A stretch of 64,000 nucleotides of DNA, from the NCBI RefSeq assembly GCF_021130785.1, contig NC_060214.1, forward strand, positions 107,668,001 through 107,732,000, read 5' to 3'. The notes under the pieces were generated by a model. That model saw only the letters and a program-made list of their open reading frames with translations. It ran no database searches and had not been told where the DNA came from. A program made the position numbers and the translations under genes. Below are positions 45,564 to 57,293 of the stretch, piece after piece (within the stretch, counting starts at the first letter, position 1; every line of letters starts with the position of its first letter). The DNA is from Homalodisca vitripennis (taxonomy: Eukaryota; Arthropoda; Insecta; Hemiptera; Cicadellidae).

Positions 45564-45577
45564 GTTACCATGGCAAC
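45564..45577 (-). promoter_or_regulatory. RFX X-box (GTTACCATGGCAAC)
   Basis: A perfect match to GTNRCC-N2-RGYAAC, the imperfect palindrome bound by RFX factors that drive ciliary genes in animals, including chordotonal-neuron genes in insects. It reads on either strand. The partial gene on the minus strand is the nearest candidate target. Confidence 0.6.
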
Positions 45578-45599
45578 AGATTTGGATTTCCGGGTCAGG

Positions 45600-48500
45600 T
45601 TTGCCACTACGGAATATATACAAATTGATTACAATTTTAAACTACTATATAAAAGTAACCATATGATTAGCAATGTAAATATCCTATTAATTTAAAACAA
45701 TACTGGTTGAAGTGTTGTGTATCTTATTACTATAAAATATTGTAACGATGAACTTTATTAAAATAGCAGCCATCGCTTACCTCTTATTAGAGATAAATTA
45801 TAGGTTACGTTAATAATCATATAAATGAATTAACAATAATAATAATTTATATAAATATTTTAGGGTTAGTTGTGTGCCGCTGCAGGACATCCATTGGTTG
45901 CTCAGATGAATATATGTCGGTTTTTGTTGTCATAGAACCTACACTTGTTCTTAGAAGGTTTCATATAATCAAGGATTTTACTGGCAGTTATAAACCAAGC
46001 AGAAGAGAAACTTCTTTGGAGTATCCTGGGCTTAGGAAGATTATTTGCCATTTTCATAAACAACCCATTGACTATACATCATATAGAATCCTAGCAAGAA
46101 CGTAGCCCGGAAAGAAATTCGGGGGTATAGACAACTGATACTTTCCCGCAATGGACAAAGAGATACACACTGACCAGGACTAAAGTAACGTGCATTTCTA
46201 AGATAAACCGATAAAAACCTAACAATTATAAGAAGAGGAGATATGTCAACAATGTCAGAGAAATAAAAATCAACAGCACATTTAAAAGTCAACAATAAAT
46301 AAATGAAAGTTCAACAATAAAATAGATATCTAAAACAACATCAGAACAAGGTAACAAATGTTAAAACATCAGAAAGTCAACAGTGTATGTTATATATTCT
46401 AATTCATTAAAAAGCGTAACAGACATTGCCTGAGAATTTGACTGTGTTTTACTGAGTCTATAAAATTGTTTATTTACTAAATGATTATTCCTAATATTAT
46501 TTTCAAGATGACTTCCTCTTCAAATATGATTTCTTAAATTAGTCTTAATACTAACTACGGTACACATAAATAAATATATAAGTTAACAATAGTAAGTATA
46601 GACTCTTTAACGAACAGTGGCCTACAACTTGTTTTCAGGTCAGCGTAAGTAAAAATTCTAACAGCTTTCTTTGGAATCAGAAGTATTTTTTGAACATCTG
46701 GACTATTCCCCATAGTTTTAACCCATACGTCAAAATACTATTGAAAATGCAAAATTGTATATAATTTTATTTATCTTACAATGAGAATCAATGACAGCAT
46801 ATCAAATCCAGCCATATTAATGAACCATCTCTTCTCCATCCACGATTAATTCAATATGGACTTTAAAACACAATCAATCAATAACTGAATAGGCTTATAG
46901 CCATTCCACAGTAATGATGACCATACTGACTTCTTTTTTAACACTAAAATATTGACTTCGTTATCTATGGTACAACTAGAATGGGAAGTCTCAAAACCTT
47001 GACTAATTATGATGTATAAAATTGAATTTTACATTTAATTAGGCATTACGATAATTTTAGTATCTCTGACAAGCCTTCTTTCATGACTCTCACATTTATA
47101 CTGAACATACTATACTGTAAAAACGGGGGTTTAATCCTGTGTGCCACATTTAGTTTTTATAAGAATCCTCAAGAGTGTTATATATTGTAAAAACTGTTCT
47201 TATATTGTATCTTTTACGAACGCTTCTTACTTTCTTCTATAATCCCAGAACTTAAAGATTTTACTAAACAACATTTTCGTTTGTTTTATTTTTCTGACTG
47301 AAGGTGTTTCCTATTATTTTGTACTTATTTATAAAAGACTCAGGGTACCGTACCTATTTTCTAAGATCCTATTCAATACTGATTATTCCTTCTTTTAACA
47401 TTCTTTGTCTGAGCACAAACTCTTTGTTCTGTCAAACAAACACTATCTGAGTCCTTCTTTGACAGATTTTTTTTGGTTTAATAGAAAATGTATATATTTA
47501 ATATAAATTGTATATGCATCTTAAATAAAGGCATATTTAATTTCATTTCAAAATGTATATATTCATATGTAGGTGTTTTCTTATGGTAAACTGGTTATTT
47601 ACGTTAAAATTTGGTCTTAAGGGCGTCCCTATCGCTTAACTACACACATATCCAGAAAGGTGAGTTTCTTTTATACTTTTAGATAATTAACAAATTTGTT
47701 AAGCGAATGAAGGGAGAAATTTATTTGGGGAAAATAAATAAATTCATGATTTCATGAGGGACGACAACGAAAATGTCGCCTACGTACTTCCGCCAGATGC
47801 TCAGCTTGAATTAAGATGAATCCTAGGCGTTTGGCCCAAATTTTCTCATAAAGTTATTAGTGAATAAGGTATTAGAAGAGAGCCATTCCCACATCATGAC
47901 AGAAAATGTTTACCTCTATGTTATACATTGACCGTGACAGACGCCATAGTGTATTCTCTTTCTTGTGACATATTTTATAGTCAATAGACTAGCAGTGAAT
48001 GTGTTATATTGGTAGCATGACTCTAACAGTCCCATGTTTACGTAGATCGGAAATTTATTTCTCTTGTTTAATGTTTGACGTTCTTTTAACCGAAATTCAA
48101 TGATTTTGAAGGTTTCTGAAACTGTTATATAGTAAACAGACTTTCAACGACAAAACTAACTAGCCTATCGGTTACGGCCAGTTTCTAAGTTTTTGACTTC
48201 TCTTTGGAATTTTTAAGGAACGAAGACATTTTTTTTGTAGTCAAAAGACTGAAAAAATAATATTTTTGTTTTATATTAAATGCTATGCTTCTTTTCGTGA
48301 ATATATATAAAACACATTAATATTTATTGCATATTTTCATTTAAACAAATTTTTAAACCGTGTTTTACTGGGTTTCTTTTTCTTTTTCTCAAATCCTTAG
48401 AAGCCTCTGCCTGAGCACCTTGCTATGATCATATATTGATACTGTTAATTACTTCTAAAATATAATATGGTATTGATGTTTTGGTGTGATTAATTATGTT

Positions 48501-51260
48501 TTATATTTACCTCAAACTTATGAGCAGATTTTTGTTTGTGTAACTGATTTAAAGCTGTGGCATAATGTCCAGAATTTTAATAAAAATCGGTAAGAACAAG
48601 TTTAAAGGAAACAAATTCACTACTACACTTTTGGCTACTGATATGAGTTCAAATTCAGAAGACATTTTCCTTTGTGAGACAAACCCTGCTGGAGGTGTAT
48701 TGTCTCATTTGGCTTAAAACAAATCGACCAAGACATGGTCTTATATGCCAACAGATTAGCTTTACAATGTTCAAAGAATAAAAGAAAAGGGGTAAGACCA
48801 GAAAAGAGAATCAGCTGCTTAATAGGACTATGGTGCTAGACTATTAATTTACTGTGGCAACGAGACATGTTTCTAGTTTTTTGTACCTGCTGAAAAATAA
48901 CTTTTTCTGACACTCAGGTACACTTTTTTTTACTAAACCTCTTACACTATCGGCCTGAAGCTTATTCCGTTATTTACAGATACCCGGCAAAGTGAACTTA
49001 CTCTTTTTGACATAAGTGTTAGTGTAAGTGATATATTATTATAAAATCTAAATTAATGACTAAACAGAAACCAACTTCCCACCGTAGTAAAGGAAGTATA
49101 GTAATACAAACCATACGACGAAGCATAGCGACTGTCTGGTCACACAGTGGTATCAGGTGAGCGGATACCGACTTTCACTCCCATGCAGTTGCTAGATAAC
49201 AGAAAGTGATCATAATTTTAATAGTTCCCATGGTGATACCAAAATATTGGTACTCATCAATCGCCAACGGAGATTCGCAATAGGCGTGGTCCAGGAAACG
49301 GAGGAGGATGCTTTAATACAAAACCCTGGGGTTGAGATGAGAGGTCAGTCAGCTAAAGTCCTAGGGAGTTCTCACGAAGTCGCGCTAGTTAACGAAAAGG
49401 CGGGTGTGTGCAGGAGTGTGTTCGTGTGCGGTGAAATACTTTAGGCGTACAAGTGTTGTGTTACTAACCAGTAAATATGTAAGTTAAGAAATGTTGTATC
49501 TAATTATAAAAGTATAACATTGAGTAATATCATAGTTTTATCGATTCGTATTAATATGTTTCAATTCAATTTTCAAAATACTTATATTTAAAAGCAATCA
49601 ATTTAAAGATTATTGGCGCTGATCAAATTAATAGTTTGTTATAGAAAATATATGTTTCTAAATTCCATATAAGATATGTAAGTTGTTCCTAATTTGGACA
49701 AGAAATGTATTCCAGTTAACTACGTAATATCTGTGTAATTGTTTCAATATTTGAAGAGAGAGATTGCTTCATGCTTAGTTTATATCCATATATCAATTCC
49801 ATAATTTATCTTAAATATAACAATTTGAAACATAATATTTAAGTACAGATCATATCATTAGAATCAATGAAATATAACTTATTATTACAACTATTACTAC
49901 TTCATGCGAATGTGTTGAATTGCCGACCGAACCTGTTAATAAATCTTCTCACACTGTAGCCAAGGATAAATTCACACCAGTCTCTAAATCCACCACGACA
50001 CCACATGCCACAAACTGAAATTAGAGATTTATTTAAAAAATATTAATGTAAGTAAAAATTTTAATTTTTGAGAATGTTATATAAGTATTTTTAATAGCAA
50101 CTTTAATTATTTTATTGGCCTATAAATAAATAAACATTACACTATATGGTATAAATAAACAGTGCAAGAAGTTTTACATATGTAAAATGACTGTTTTTCT
50201 CTAAGTGTGCCGGAACATCGCGTTTTTAACTTGGGCAGTATACGGACTGCAAGGTCCCCTTAATAAACGGGTCAGTTTATTTAACGAGTAACATTGTTTG
50301 TTTGACACAACAAAGAACTTGTGCTTAGACAAAGAGAGTTAAAATAAGAAATAAAAATTGTTAATTTGCATATCATACTTAAGGTACCCTTTAAGTCTTG
50401 CATCAATAAGAGCAAATAAATAATAAGAAACGCCCCGAAAGTTCCTCTCAACCATAACAACTTAATCAGTTTCTAAAGCTAAATGACACATTGAGTACTT
50501 TGTTAAACCGTCTTAGTTGCAATTGCATTGAGTCTGAGCGAGTGTCTTGTGTATATTACACTATTTTAATTAAGGTCAAAACTCCGCAGATATACCAACT
50601 GTTAATGAAAGAACCCAAACCATGAGTAACTTGATGAGCTACTGATTTCAGAAAAATTATCTAACTTTCTTTGCCCTATACCACATAACATGACGTAAAA
50701 ACTCCGGAGTTCTTTTGCAGAATCTTTGTCGATTTATGCAATGGAACAACATATATAATCTATTACTTTCGTGCAAAAAGAACTCAATTTTATATTTAAT
50801 TTTATTATTGTTTATTTAAACTGGCCAAACCATTTGAAGAAAGTAAATAAATAAACAGATATAGAATTTTATTTAGTATAGTATTATAGTGTCTGTTAGA
50901 TACAAACGGTTCATAAAATAGGAGTTCATGTTGAATAAAGAGGTGGTAGCTGCTAGCATTGATTTTTTTACATAATAAAAACTGCTTCATAATTTATGAT
51001 TATATACATTATTATGAATACGATTATAGTAAAGTGATATATTTGTAAATAAATTAAAAAATTGAGATAGTAGAGCTAGTATATACTAAAAAAAATTACA
51101 CTTACCTTTTTACCAATAGAACAAATAATTTATTATCCTACGCGTAACATTGTATACAAACCGAAACCTCTTTAAGTGTTTTGTTTGTAAAACATTAGGC
51201 CTGGTTACCCTGCATTAAATTACGAGACATATGTTTAGCATTTTTTTTTTCATTACCACC
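45600..51260. other. Intergenic, no gene recognised
   Basis: 46090-46130 (GTAGCCCGGAAAGAAATTCG) looks like a transposon end. 49140-49480 is GC-richer and ends AAATAT then GTAAGT, so it may be a first exon or promoter of an unseen plus-strand transcript. The rest is AT-rich and stop-rich. Confidence 0.4.
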
Positions 51261-51261
51261 A

Positions 51262-51375
51262 GCACAGCAGACGACATCGCCATCTGCTGAATCAGTCGTC
51301 TGCTGACATCCTTACGTCAGTTAGTGTCTGTCAGCTGCAGACAGGATGGCACAGTTTGATAAAGTTAGGTAATGT
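51262..51375 (+). promoter_or_regulatory. Likely promoter/5' leader region of the Mpv17-like gene
   Basis: A locally GC-richer block about 0.4-0.5 kb upstream of exon 1. It contains an 11-bp inverted repeat (CAGCAGACGAC / GTCGTCTGCTG) and TTACGTCA, a CRE-like site. It also has a short ATG frame (MAQFDKV) running into a possible GTAATG donor; this echoes the MAQFSKF start of exon 1 and could be a leader exon. Confidence 0.35.
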
Positions 51376-51757
51376 TATGAATGGTCAGTTCCCTGTTGTA
51401 ATCTCACACAGTATAATGAATAGTAATATTCTTATTTATTAAGACACGAAATAAGTAACTTTTGATTCATTGAGGTCTTCTAACACGAACAGACGTATGT
51501 ATAATTGTAGTACCTAGGCCTGCTTACTTCGTTACTTTCTAATCTGTTCAATATTTTACTGCTGTGATATAACGTCCCCAATTAATTTTGCATATTTAAT
51601 TTTTAGCATTCTGTTTATAAGTATTTAGTAATTAATTTTATTTTGAATAGCGTGAATGAAGTAGGATTATAATGTTACAATAGTAGAAGGTTGATAAATT
51701 ACTAAGTGCATTGAAAAATAGGCCTGTCTTTTCAATATACCCCCTCAACACTAAACA

Positions 51758-52015
51758 ATGGCTCAGTTCTCAAAATTTGCTCAGTTTTTTTCATTGAAAC
51801 ATCCCCTGTCAAGAGGAATGATATCATATGCACTCATCTGGCCTGCTGGTAGTTTAATACAACAAACTATTGCTGGAGAAGAAAAATACGATTTTATTAA
51901 AGCTGCAAGATATTCCTTGTGGGGTTCCTGTTATGTTGCACCTGCACTTCACACCTGGTACACAATAGCAAACAGAATTTGGCCTCACATCAATTTGAAA
52001 TCAGTATTGGCTAAG
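51758..52015 (+). CDS. MPV17L: Mpv17-like gene, exon 1
   Basis: Residues 1-86, ending LKSVLAK before a consensus GTAAGT donor. The ATG is the first in this frame and sits after a C-rich 5' leader. Confidence 0.93.
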
Positions 52016-52804
52016 GTAAGTCATTTTAGAAAAACTATAAATTTATAAGGCTGGTGCACGATTTGTTTTTAAACATAATAATTATTTATAATAGTAAATT
52101 ATATTAGTAACAGTAAATTATTTATAATTTATGAATATATTTAGAAATAACAGCAAATATCAAAATAAGTTAAAGTAGTATATTTTTATTAATATTTCTC
52201 ATTTAGACCTCTACTTTAATACAAAATAGGTACTTTGGCATTATCCGGAAGCCACTACTTTTGGACGAGTTTTCCTTATAAGGTTTAAAAATCAATTACA
52301 AAGAACAGATTTCATTTAACTTATTTTGAAACTTACAAGTCATTACAACAAACGGTTATCATCCTGTTCTGCCTCCCAAAAGGAAGTGATGTCGGCGAGG
52401 AATTGAGTTGAATGCATCGCCACCAGTTGCTGCTACCCCCGAATGTATTCTTCCAATAAAATACTTTCCTCTTCTGTTCGAGATAAATCTCAGAGGCGAG
52501 GATAATTATTCATGATGAAATTATTAATTGATAAACTGCACGACAATCAATGAAAACAAAAACTAAACGAACAACAATTATTCGAAAGTGACAGATGATT
52601 CGTGGGTTTAGCCCTACTTGAAGACTCACTAGTCTAGGCCTATTTGAAAGCAATTTGGCGACAGGAAGTATGACTATCGGGTATTTTTCGATTTATTATC
52701 AAACAAGGAAAGTACTAGTAACATATAAAGAAGTTTATTTTGGTTCCCATTAAGGAAAACTCATCCAAAAACAGTGGCCTCCACATAATACCAAAGTACC
52801 ATAA

Positions 52805-52841
<37 letters not shown>

Positions 52842-55800
52842 TAGGCTACATTTGTATCCCATTAACAGCATGTGAGATAATACTGTAATACATATTACAC
52901 TGGCATGTGTCGCTCTATTGCCATGGTAATTTGTTTTGTTTTACATATGTTTACATCATCAATCGCATTTCCAGTAGCTTTTAAAGATAGAACAATGATT
53001 TTTGTACTTATCTTTGTCATTAAAGGGACTAAATTTATAAGTTTCAACATAAAGTATAGCTTATTTTTTAATATTTGTTTTTTATACTCACAAAATATAA
53101 AAAAATATCACAAGTTTCATAAGTTCCTAAAAATTTTGTGCCAAATTTTTTTGTCTAAAATCTTTGTGTTTTATTATTTTAAAAGTAATGGGTAGACTTT
53201 AATAAGCAAACTACACTCATTATTTGTTTTTTTCAATCAAATGTTTCAATTGTTTTTATGAAATGAATAATTTTGTATTACAATTGATTTAACTTAACAT
53301 GTGACTTCAACTTGTAATAATGTTTAAAGTAAACAATAAAAAGCAATAAGTAACTATATTTTGGAGAATTTGAAATTGGCAATGAACATTTGAAATCTGA
53401 TGCTGTCGTAGACCCGACTCCTGAAATCTGGAGATTGATCACTGTTAATTTCCCACTACGGAACTCATGTTTTTTAGGTGTTATAACATTTTTCAACGCA
53501 AATGCCAATTTGTCCAGAATAAGTGCCTCAAAGAACTTGAAAAGAATTCCGCTAACACGTTACTTTGGCAAGTGGTATTTTTTGCAGGTTTATTACTCAA
53601 CTCAAGAAGTGGTGTGCAATTTTATTTTTTCGTTAGATTGTTCACATGAGACCAGAAAACATTGATGTTAGTTGGAACTGTGGATTCATATCGTGGCGAA
53701 TATATTTCGATAGCATTCCTATGTATGTATCTTACAAATTCAAATTAGCGAAAAAATGTTTGTAAACACTGTAATCACAAAATCTGCTCTATTATTGTAA
53801 AAATATGTATTTTGGAGTTGAGGTGTTTTAGTTTGACAGTAGAATAATGAGATACGCTTGTTGTTTTTTGAGAAAATAATTTTAAATTATAAACAACACT
53901 TACCTCAGTTGCCTTTATTAAATATTTATATAATATGTGTTGTCATTTATTTATTATCATCTCAACGGACATTCCATTTTGTACAAAACAGTCTTTATAA
54001 AATAAACAACAATGCATTTTGAGAGTTTCTCCAAATCATCAAGAATAACTTTCAATAGGAAATGTCAAGAGTGCAAAAGACAATGTATTTTAAAATGGGT
54101 GTTTTGTTGAAGAATGTATTATCCTAAGATTTGGAGTCACATGTTGGATTGCAGTTCGGACAGTATACATTGTTCCGTCTTAAAACATATAAAAACCATG
54201 GATGGTGGTTATATTAACCCCTATTAGACTGCAGATGTTGTAATGTGGTCTAGAAAAGCTGTCTTCACAGTCCATGTCAAGTGTAGTCTCTAAAGAGTTA
54301 AAGTATAAAAGTATACTTTTTTAGATGTTCTATAGCTATGATTTGTAATAACAATAATATTTATACCTATTTTCAAATGACTTTACAGTCAAAAAATAAA
54401 GTAAAAGTGTGATTTGTTCTATTATATGAGCTTCCACAATAATATCCTTTGGTGAGAGAAAAAAGTGCTTTATTATTACATAACTAATGTTCAGTTGTAC
54501 AGATATGAATATACTAATTAAATCAGATAGAAACATTAATTAGTCTACTAAGAACTTGAATATTGAGAAAAGTAAGTTAAAATTGTCATTATTATTAAGA
54601 AGAGTATAAATCTTAAGTAGACTAGTCTTTTCAGTTTCTAAATTGCTTTTATTACTATTATTGCTTTTATTTTCTTAAATTAATGCTGGTGCTCCATTAT
54701 TACAGAACCAATATTTAGACATACAGATATAAATATTACTCATATCAGATAGAACACGTTCCAAAAATATATACTGATGTGTTTATAAGCCTAAGGAATG
54801 TTGTAATGTATTGCATCATTGTAATGATACATCATATTATGAAGGAACGATGTAATACAAAGTGATCTTGGTTTACAAAACATTTGTAAATTACTCTCTA
54901 TATTTGTGGATGTAAATTTTGGACATCTTTTCAATATAACGTTAACTTCAGCCAATTACTGGTTTATCCTGTGAAATTTTAGATTGACCTTAAACATGCC
55001 TTTGACTCCAAATGAGAATAGGTCTCACACACATCAATAAATTAGTAATAATAATAAAAGAAGAATTAAAATAAACTTTACCAAAAAAATATACTAAGCT
55101 AAACTATACTATTATATTATAAACATCTAATGGTATCTGTGTGTGTTACTCAATTGTGTAAAAACTACTTGAAATTGTACTGAAATTTTATATGGATATT
55201 CCTTGGGTTCCTGGTTAACATATAGGCCAATTCTTGTTTTGAAAATCCCTCCGGGCTGTGCCTCACTGGTCTTGTAAACTAACTGAACACTCAATTATCC
55301 ATTCAAGTCAATATTATAATAAGTATAATATTTATACATATTTAAACAGGTGATAGTAAATGTTTGTTGTTACTCATCTGTCAAAGTCACATACACTTTC
55401 CAAATGTCATGTTACATTCAGAATATATTTTTTTTTTTTTTTTTTTTTGGGTTTTTTGGTTATTTTAATCAACTACAGTAAAATCCCATGATTTCTTACC
55501 AGGGACCTAAAAAACTAGCATTTGGTAATTTGTTGTTTGTAAATTTAGCTCATATAAAAGTGACTTTTTTCAAAGAATTTGAGTCTATGAGTTGATATTG
55601 CATGTTATATTTATATCTTGTATTATATCCATGTTTTCTCCTACAGTACTTAAATTACTTAAAACTTTCTGTTGTTTAATATATAATATAATTTCATAAA
55701 TTTATGTACTATAGATGGTCAATTTTCCCAAATTTGTAAATTTATAGCTCTCCACAGCAAGGTTGAAATATTTCACGAAGTTAAAGGTGCAATTTTTCGA

Positions 55801-57130
55801 TACGGTGTGAACTGAAAGACTTTATATTAGTTGTGGCATCAGCAGCCTTTTACACTTCATTAAATGCTGTTTTGTATTATCGGAAGGTGCAGTGCTCAGT
55901 AAGCTCTCATCCCAGAGCAGATGCCCTACAAAATGCTACATGCGACTTATTAAAAAAAATAGATGTTCATTTACTTAGTTAGCTCAATTGCACTAAGTAA
56001 GATTTATGTGATATCAAGTATTAGATTGGACTTAACATGTAATAAATAGTGTGTTGTAAGTATGTTGTATTAAATTTCTGTTAGAAATAAAAATATCCTT
56101 TCTTTTACTGTCAACTGTGAAATTAACCATTTTTTTTTTAATTTCAATAACAGTTTTTGACAGAAATCTGTTTCTGAAGAAAAATATAAAATAAGTGCCA
56201 AGTTTTAATTAAATATAATTTTGTACAAACTCTTTCTTGTATTGTTTCTAATGTGTATAACCTGTATTGTTCTCTTTTTAGGTGGTTGCAGAACAATTAA
56301 CGTTTTCACCTTTTGCAATGAGTTGTTTCTTAATTGGAATGACGCTGCTAGAAGGAAAAGCTATTCAAGATGCCAAAAATGAGTTAGAGGCAAAATTTAT
56401 ATCCACATACAAGGTTTGTTAGTATATTTACAATTTATTGTCTTTGTCGTTATTATTGAAGGTCTTTCAAGTTGATTTGTAATTGACATAATCTAGTGAG
56501 TGATGGATTGATCATCCTGTGGTTATCACCTATTGTGAGATGTTAGACTTTTTTCCTCAAATATCTATCATTTGTGTTTGGCATTTTTGTTGGAAACAGG
56601 GAGTAAAAATATAAAATTTTTTTTTTTTAATATGTAAAATTTTTTTTAATGACATAGAAATATAATTTATTTCAGTTTTGAACCCTTACTTGTTCTACAC
56701 TGTACATAATTATATATTTATTTATTATTGTAGAGTAAGCTAAAGAGTCCATCAGATAGCTAATTTTATTCGTCTGGAATAAAAGTTTCTAGTTTCTGTC
56801 ATAAAAAAAACATTGAAAAAAGATCCTACCTGTGTTTTTATTTTATATTTACTTGTCAAGTGACATTCATATAACTTTGATTGAAATTGGGCTGTGCTGT
56901 TGTAGACTGGTGTATGCGTCTGGCCAGCCATTCAGACATTCAATTACATGGTAATAAAGGAGAAGAATAGAGTGGTATTCATGAGCTTCTGCAGCCTCTT
57001 GTGGACGGTCTTCCTTGCTTACGTGAAACAGCAAGAATTGCAGTCAACGACTGTAGCTGACCCAGTATCGAGTCCTCAATCGATCACCAAAGATCCTCTT
57101 CTCAAAGAGATCAACGCTGCTGGGAGATAA
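51758..57130 (+). CDS. MPV17L: Mpv17-like (Mpv17/PMP22 family) membrane protein, three exons
   Basis: Exons 51758-52015, 56282-56413 and 56906-57130 encode 204 residues. The boundaries are GTAAGT donor/TTTTTAG acceptor and GTTTGT donor/TTGTAG acceptor; phases are 0 throughout. Members are small four-helix proteins of mitochondrial inner or peroxisomal membranes, implicated in reactive-oxygen and mtDNA homeostasis. Visible family features: HPLSRGMISYALIWPAGSLI (first helix), DFIKAARYSLWGSCYVAPAL near residues 45-65, the VVAEQLTFSPF block (about 87), FLIGMTLLEGK (about 102), and in exon 3 the signature VWPAIQTFNYMVI then RVVFMSFCSLLWTVFLAYV. The pattern WP..Q..NY.....R...... ...W..FL is diagnostic. 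Residues about 175-204 form a hydrophilic tail. Closest match by eye is Mpv17-like protein rather than MPV17 itself (inference). Confidence 0.94.
52809..52838. repeat. (AT)n microsatellite
   Basis: Pure alternating AT of about 30 bases in intron 1 of the Mpv17-like gene. Confidence 0.9.
53385..53440. repeat. Dispersed copy related to the 12.2-12.6 kb foldback
   Basis: Shares TGAAATCTGATGCTGTC and CTCCTGAAATCTGGAG with the right arm of the foldback element, in intron 1 of the Mpv17-like gene. Confidence 0.6.
55111..55278. repeat. Interspersed repeat, copy B
   Basis: Same orientation and order of blocks as 203-380 (GTACTGAAATTTTATATGGA, then AAAATCCCTCCGGGC, then CACTGGTCTT). Lies in intron 1 of the Mpv17-like gene. 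Confidence 0.65.
56282..56413 (+). CDS. MPV17L: Mpv17-like gene, exon 2
   Basis: Residues 87-130 (VVAEQLTFSPF through KFISTYK). The polypyrimidine acceptor is CTCTTTTTAG and the donor GTTTGT. Length 132 nt, phase 0 at both ends. It is too short to stand out as an open frame by itself. Confidence 0.93.
56906..57130 (+). CDS. MPV17L: Mpv17-like gene, exon 3 (terminal)
   Basis: Residues 131-204 and TAA. The acceptor is GCTGTTGTAG. It contains the family signature TGVCVWPAIQTFNYM and the last hydrophobic helix, then a hydrophilic tail ending INAAGR. Confidence 0.93.
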   Translation, partial: TGVCVWPAIQTFNYMVIKEKNRVVFMSFCSLLWTVFLAYVKQQELQSTTVADPVSSPQSITKDPLLKEINAAGR

Positions 57131-57287
57131 CCTCAACGTTAGTTCTCTTGTATCCAAGGATTATTGTATCACAGGCATTATTGCATCACAGCAGTACAAA
57201 GTCCTTTGATACTATTCTCTCATCCGTTAATGCTAAGAAAGAAAAGAAATTAGGTATATTTTCTCATTTTTTTAGTTAATGACTAGA

Positions 57288-57293
57288 AATAAA
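57288..57293 (+). promoter_or_regulatory. Polyadenylation signal of the Mpv17-like gene
   Basis: AATAAA about 158 bases after the stop codon, a plausible distance for a short 3'UTR. Confidence 0.55.

Larger units (their letters stand above)
52016..56281 (+). other. Intron 1 of the Mpv17-like gene
   Basis: 4.3 kb, AT-rich, with a microsatellite, the foldback-related block, interspersed repeat copy B and a T run near 55430. No coding exon is supported. Confidence 0.75.

Noticed and set aside
45872..46105. 77-codon plus-strand frame after an acceptor-like TTTTAG
   Set aside because: No recognisable domain, starts within repeat-like DNA, and runs into a transposon-end-like block.
49247..49444. 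65-codon frame in a GC-richer patch
   Set aside because: No domain; more likely a 5'UTR or promoter than a protein.
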